A DNA stretch of 9,167 nucleotides from Candidatus Zixiibacteriota bacterium (GTDB lineage Bacteria > Zixibacteria > MSB-5A5 > GN15 > PGXB01): the NCBI GenBank assembly GCA_024230695.1, contig JAAERC010000919.1, forward strand, positions 1-9,167, in the 5' to 3' direction. The notes under the pieces are model-generated. The model made no database searches. It was not told the DNA's origin and saw nothing but the letters and a program-made list of their open reading frames with translations. Of this stretch, positions 5,426-9,167 are shown in pieces (position 1 is the first letter of the stretch; each line of letters begins with the position of its first letter). A program made the translations under genes and the position numbers.

Positions 5426-7053
5426 GCTTTACCTTTATAGTCTGAAAGGTAAATCATTTGATGCTCATTAGATTGTATATCCATTTTCTCAATCATAAAA
5501 TCAACTATTCCGAACCCATATCGACTTATAAAATAATTAATATTTATAACGCGTTCCTGGAACGATTTGTTCGGATATAATGTCGAGGACAGCTTATAAA
5601 TCCGATTACGTATTATTTCATTGTTTTTCTTATGCTGTGAATGAACCTTTTTTTCCAGATGAGTAAGAGCCGCGTCCATTTTCCCATAAGTCTGGTCGGT
5701 CATAGGTCCCATATTAGAATATGACTCAAGAATTGTATCAGACAGCTCCACAAAGCCAGATTTAAAATTATTTACAAAACCTGATAATTTCGTTTCGATC
5801 TCCTTTGGAAACGTATCAGAGAGTAAACTGTTAACGATCTGTTCAGTATCCCCTGCCAAATCAGATAACTGCAAATCATATTTTTCCATCTGTTTCTGAT
5901 GGTGATTTTCAACAAGAGTTAACGCCGGACGAAAGAGGATATGCGGTTGGACTAACCCATAATGTTCAAAAAGTTTTCCTATCTGACAGAAATAGGCTAT
6001 CTCAGATGGTCCCCCGGATTGCGCCACAACCGGAAAAAGATACGATTGCCAAATCGGACGAGTCAGGACATCGGGCGAAAACCGCTCAGGGTATTTATCA
6101 ATCAGGTCAAGCAGAGCAGGCAGGCCAAGTTTTTTACCCGCGACTCGGAAACTGTCATCTTCAAAATGAATAGCCTTACGTTCGGGATCATGATAAAACA
6201 GATTTATGGCTGTGTCTTTTTTCTGTGCCTGAATATGATAACCATCATCCAAAAGCTCTTTTTCTGTTTCATTTAATAATTCTTTGGAACGAAAATGTCC
6301 TTCGGCAAGACGTTTAAAAAAACTTTTTGATATAGTTTTGACATCTTTATCATAAGGGCAAAAAAGTATCATACCAAAATCGGGCAATATATCTGACAAA
6401 TACCGAGCAAAAGCCCGGACTAAATTACCATCTCTGGAATAAGCAGTAAATAAACGACCATATAATTCTTCGGTGAAATCGCTCTCACCCAATATAGATT
6501 TTGTTTGGTCGATCAGATTCTTATATCCGGTTTCATCATCAAAACAAATATCGGCCACCGAAACAGACGGCATATCCTCTGAACGATACTGTGTTTTCTC
6601 TGCCGAACCATTCCGACCAAATAAAAATGTATGATTAACTTCCTCAAAATCATGATCATCGCAGGCGATCCAGAAAATAGGGACAACCGGTTTGCCGATC
6701 TGGCTCTGAAGCAGTATCGCTTTTTTGACAATCCCAATCGCCTTAATCAAAGTCAGAAGCGGGCCGCCATATAACCCCGGTTGCTGGCCGGAGAAAATCA
6801 CAAGAGTATCGTCCTGCCGAAGTTTCTCGATTGCTCGAAATGTTTCCGGTTTGGATTTAAAGGCTTTATTCTGTTTATCAAGAATATCGCACAATATATG
6901 CCGGTCAATTTTGGGCGGTTTCATCTGCTTGACGACCTCAGCGGGATCATCATAGTACAGATATTTTTTCAGTTCCGCTTTTTCATTTAAGAAATCGCGG
7001 AACAGATTTGTATATTTGTGCTGATTTGTTCCTTTAGTTACTGCTTCCACCAT
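5422..7053 (-). CDS. bshC: Bacillithiol synthase BshC (cysteine-adding enzyme)
   Basis: BshC adds L-cysteine to glucosaminyl-malate, the last step of bacillithiol synthesis. The 543-residue length fits the family (about 540). The Rossmann-like core carries the family signatures [17 protein letters not shown] (88-104) and [18 protein letters not shown] (124-141), with [16 protein letters not shown] (326-341) and GGPSEIAYF (347-355) further on. The C-terminal third (about 380-510) is rich in Leu, Glu and Lys and looks like the long coiled-coil of the Bacillus subtilis enzyme. The ATG at 7053 lies 20 nt inside the end of the upstream RND gene and has a GGAAG site about 9 nt upstream. It ends in TGA overlapping the bshA start, so UGA is used as a plain stop here although the genome carries tRNA-Sec. 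The gene order bshC-bshA-bshB1 puts the last pathway step first. Confidence 0.95.
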   Translation of the reverse strand: MVEAVTKGTNQHKYTNLFRDFLNEKAELKKYLYYDDPAEVVKQMKPPKIDRHILCDILDKQNKAFKSKPETFRAIEKLRQDDTLVIFSGQQPGLYGGPLLTLIKAIGIVKKAILLQSQIGKPVVPIFWIACDDHDFEEVNHTFLFGRNGSAEKTQYRSEDMPSVSVADICFDDETGYKNLIDQTKSILGESDFTEELYGRLFTAYSRDGNLVRAFARYLSDILPDFGMILFCPYDKDVKTISKSFFKRLAEGHFRSKELLNETEKELLDDGYHIQAQKKDTAINLFYHDPERKAIHFEDDSFRVAGKKLGLPALLDLIDKYPERFSPDVLTRPIWQSYLFPVVAQSGGPSEIAYFCQIGKLFEHYGLVQPHILFRPALTLVENHHQKQMEKYDLQLSDLAGDTEQIVNSLLSDTFPKEIETKLSGFVNNFKSGFVELSDTILESYSNMGPMTDQTYGKMDAALTHLEKKVHSQHKKNNEIIRNRIYKLSSTLYPNKSFQERVININYFISRYGFGIVDFMIEKMDIQSNEHQMIYLSDYKGKA

Positions 7054-9167
7054 GCTCTAAGACTTCCTTTTGTGTATTTTCAACAGTAATTGTTTCACCG
7101 CCTTTGAAGAAGGCGATGATATCATCCATCACAGTATATACTATCGGCACAACAACCAAAGTTAGCAAGGTCGAACTTGTCATTCCACCAATTACCGCCC
7201 GCGCCATTGGCGCTCTCATTTCGGCACCGGGTCCAAGTCCCAGTGCAAGCGGAAGAACACCAAAGATCAATGATATCGTAGTCATCATAATCGGTCGCAA
7301 TCTGATCGGTCCGGCATCCAGAATAGCTTCGCTCCGGGACATACCACCCCGCCGTCGTTGATTCACGAAGTCTATTAATAAAATGGCGTTTTTGGTCACC
7401 AGACCCATAAGCATAATTATGCCAATCATTGACATTATCGATAAAGAATCCCCAGTCAGCAATAGAGCAATAATTGCACCGACCAAAGAAAGTGGAAGCG
7501 AAAACATAATCGAAAACGGATCGAAAAACGATTCAAACTGCGAGGCGAGCAGAAGATAAATAAATATAACAGCCAGAATTAGGGCTTCGAACATATAACC
7601 GGCAGTTTCAGTCATGATCTCTGACATACCTGATCTGGTAATATAATAGCCGGGCGGTAGATCGATTTTATCGACTTCTGCCATCACCAGTTCCAGTACT
7701 GTTCCGGCAAAAGCACCGGTGGCCACGTTGGAACCAATTCGGACCTCGCGAAGACGATCAAGACGTTTATATTCGCCAATCGCTGTTGTTTTTTTCATAC
7801 TGGCAACATTACCAAGTGGGACCAAAAATTCGTCTCTGCCTGTTATTTCTTTTTTACTTGCTATAAGTAATCTTTCTATCTGGGCGGTATTTGCTCGATC
7901 AGATTCTTTAAGCCGCACCCGAACATCATACTCTTTATCACCCTCTTTGAAACGAGTTACCACATCGCCTTCAACCAATGATCTGACTGTTGAGCCAATA
8001 GACATAATGTCCAAACCCAAATCATTGGCCAGTCCCCGATCAATATTTACCTGAAGTTCCGGTTTACCTTCGGCCATCGAATTATCAAGATCTACTATCC
8101 CGGGAATACTGCGGAAAATCGCATCTACTTGATCAACCAAATCAGCCAGAACAGCGGAATCAGTTCCACGAATAGAAAGCTCAACAGCGGTACCAGAACC
8201 GCCCTCCTGAGCTTCTTTAGCCACAGCATATTTGATTCCCGGTACTGAAGCCAAAACTATTCTGGTTGAATCAATCATCTCTTTGGCAGAAAGCGGTCGA
8301 TCATCTTTATCAACAAGTTTGACATACAACTGACCCTCATTGACTGGGTTTTGCCCTGAACCAATGGTCGTTAGAATCAGTATGATTCCTTCAAATTCAT
8401 TTTGAAGTAAATTCTCAACAGTCTTAAATGTGGCCGAAGTGGTTTCCAGATCGGTTCCCTGAGGTGTTTCAACCGCGACAATATATCTGCCTTCGTCGGT
8501 TTCGGGCATAAATTCCGCACCGAGTTTACCGGCAAGAAACATGGCGACTACAAAACTGGCCAACGCCGCTGAAACAACCAGGAATCTATGGTTAAGTGAC
8601 CAACCAAGAAGCCTTTTATAAATAACGCCGATTCGATCAAAGAAACGATTCCAGGGATGAGTCACCAAAAGGCTTATCTTATAAAATTTCCATAATATTA
8701 AGAATAGAAAATTAAGAATCATTACAATCGGTTTGATAATAATATATGCTAACCAGTAAAATATCTTTGAGAAAAAGTTTTTCGGCGGATTAATCGCCTT
8801 GCCCTTAAAAATTTCCGGCGGTTGATTTTTATCACCATGACTAAGCCATTTTGATGAGAGCATCGGTGTTAAACTAAAAGCAATAAACAGTGAAACAACT
8901 ACCGAGAAAGCGACGGTCATTCCAAACTGATAAAAATAACGACCAATAATACCTTTCATAAACGCCACCGGTAAGAACACAACAACAATAGAGAAGGTTG
9001 TTGCCATCACCGCCAGACCGATTTCTTTAGTACCGCTAAAAGCCGCCTTTCTCGGAGATTCACCATTTTGCAGTCGCCTGAATATATTTTCAATAACTAC
9101 AATGGCATCATCGATTAACAACCCCACTGAAATCGCAAGTGCAAGGAGTGATAACACATTAAGCGTA
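7034..9167 (-). CDS. RND efflux transporter, inner-membrane pump subunit of the HAE1/AcrB type (5' end off the right edge)
   Basis: 711 codons of the C-terminal two-thirds are visible; the frame is open to the window edge, so the real start lies outside. The fragment begins in membrane helix 4 with the proton-relay pair Asp19-Asp20 in [13 protein letters not shown], and later holds [15 protein letters not shown], whose Lys is the helix-10 partner (near 7395). Periplasmic pore and docking domains of normal type lie between helices 7 and 8 (for example [11 protein letters not shown] and [10 protein letters not shown]). It would export drugs or other amphiphiles by proton antiport, with a membrane-fusion protein and outer-membrane channel encoded elsewhere. 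Odd: the cytoplasmic link between helices 6 and 7 is about 45-50 residues longer than in AcrB and contains a strongly hydrophobic stretch. The stop codon lies 20 nt inside bshC, so the pump gene heads the bacillithiol operon as far as can be seen. Confidence 0.95.
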   Translation of the reverse strand, partial: TLNVLSLLALAISVGLLIDDAIVVIENIFRRLQNGESPRKAAFSGTKEIGLAVMATTFSIVVVFLPVAFMKGIIGRYFYQFGMTVAFSVVVSLFIAFSLTPMLSSKWLSHGDKNQPPEIFKGKAINPPKNFFSKIFYWLAYIIIKPIVMILNFLFLILWKFYKISLLVTHPWNRFFDRIGVIYKRLLGWSLNHRFLVVSAALASFVVAMFLAGKLGAEFMPETDEGRYIVAVETPQGTDLETTSATFKTVENLLQNEFEGIILILTTIGSGQNPVNEGQLYVKLVDKDDRPLSAKEMIDSTRIVLASVPGIKYAVAKEAQEGGSGTAVELSIRGTDSAVLADLVDQVDAIFRSIPGIVDLDNSMAEGKPELQVNIDRGLANDLGLDIMSIGSTVRSLVEGDVVTRFKEGDKEYDVRVRLKESDRANTAQIERLLIASKKEITGRDEFLVPLGNVASMKKTTAIGEYKRLDRLREVRIGSNVATGAFAGTVLELVMAEVDKIDLPPGYYITRSGMSEIMTETAGYMFEALILAVIFIYLLLASQFESFFDPFSIMFSLPLSLVGAIIALLLTGDSLSIMSMIGIIMLMGLVTKNAILLIDFVNQRRRGGMSRSEAILDAGPIRLRPIMMTTISLIFGVLPLALGLGPGAEMRAPMARAVIGGMTSSTLLTLVVVPIVYTVMDDIIAFFKGGETITVENTQKEVLEHGGSSN
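8663..8764 (-). other. Extra hydrophobic segment in the helix 6-7 linker of the RND pump
   Basis: About 34 mostly hydrophobic residues (visible-fragment residues 135-168), interrupted by KP near the middle and by WKFYK, follow a polar Pro/Lys-rich stretch after helix 6. AcrB has only a short amphipathic helix here. The segment could be a re-entrant or membrane-surface helical hairpin, or one to two extra membrane passes. The frame is intact and the sequence continues normally on both sides. Confidence 0.6.

Overview
The window comes from an AT-rich bacterial chromosome, probably of a Gram-negative, diderm organism. The signs are an RND efflux pump subunit and a putative outer-membrane beta-barrel with a cleavable signal peptide. 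The organism makes bacillithiol (complete bshC-bshA-bshB1 set) and apparently uses selenocysteine (a tRNA-Sec gene). This combination, together with a PorV-like barrel, would fit an uncultured FCB-group or related lineage such as Zixibacteria. That placement is inference from gene content only. No mobile element, CRISPR array or phage gene was seen.

Layout by region. At 1-1840, on the minus strand, a family-2 glycosyltransferase with two C-terminal membrane helices is followed by the first 282 codons of a large YfhO-like membrane protein that runs off the left edge. Both start at TTG. The pair resembles the CsbB/YfhO arrangement, in which one enzyme loads a sugar onto a polyprenyl phosphate and the other transfers it outside the membrane. 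At 1841-2430 lies a mostly non-coding block centred on a minus-strand tRNA-Sec (2196-2288). It has a good sigma70-type promoter immediately upstream and a terminator-like hairpin beyond its 3' end. At 2431-3549 a lone plus-strand gene encodes an exported, probably outer-membrane, beta-rich protein that I cannot name. At 3574-9167 a minus-strand operon reads RND pump subunit (5' end off the right edge), bshC, bshA, bshB1. Every junction in it overlaps (20, 4 and 8 nt).

How the genes work together. BshA joins GlcNAc to malate, BshB1 removes the acetyl group and BshC adds cysteine, giving bacillithiol, a low-molecular-weight thiol used in redox balance and detoxification. The overlap with an RND exporter gene suggests co-expression of thiol production and efflux. 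The most unusual item is the tRNA-Sec: its anticodon, D-arm and variable arm are all typical, but the 3' side of its acceptor/T-arm branch is one nucleotide short, which forces a bulge or mismatch.
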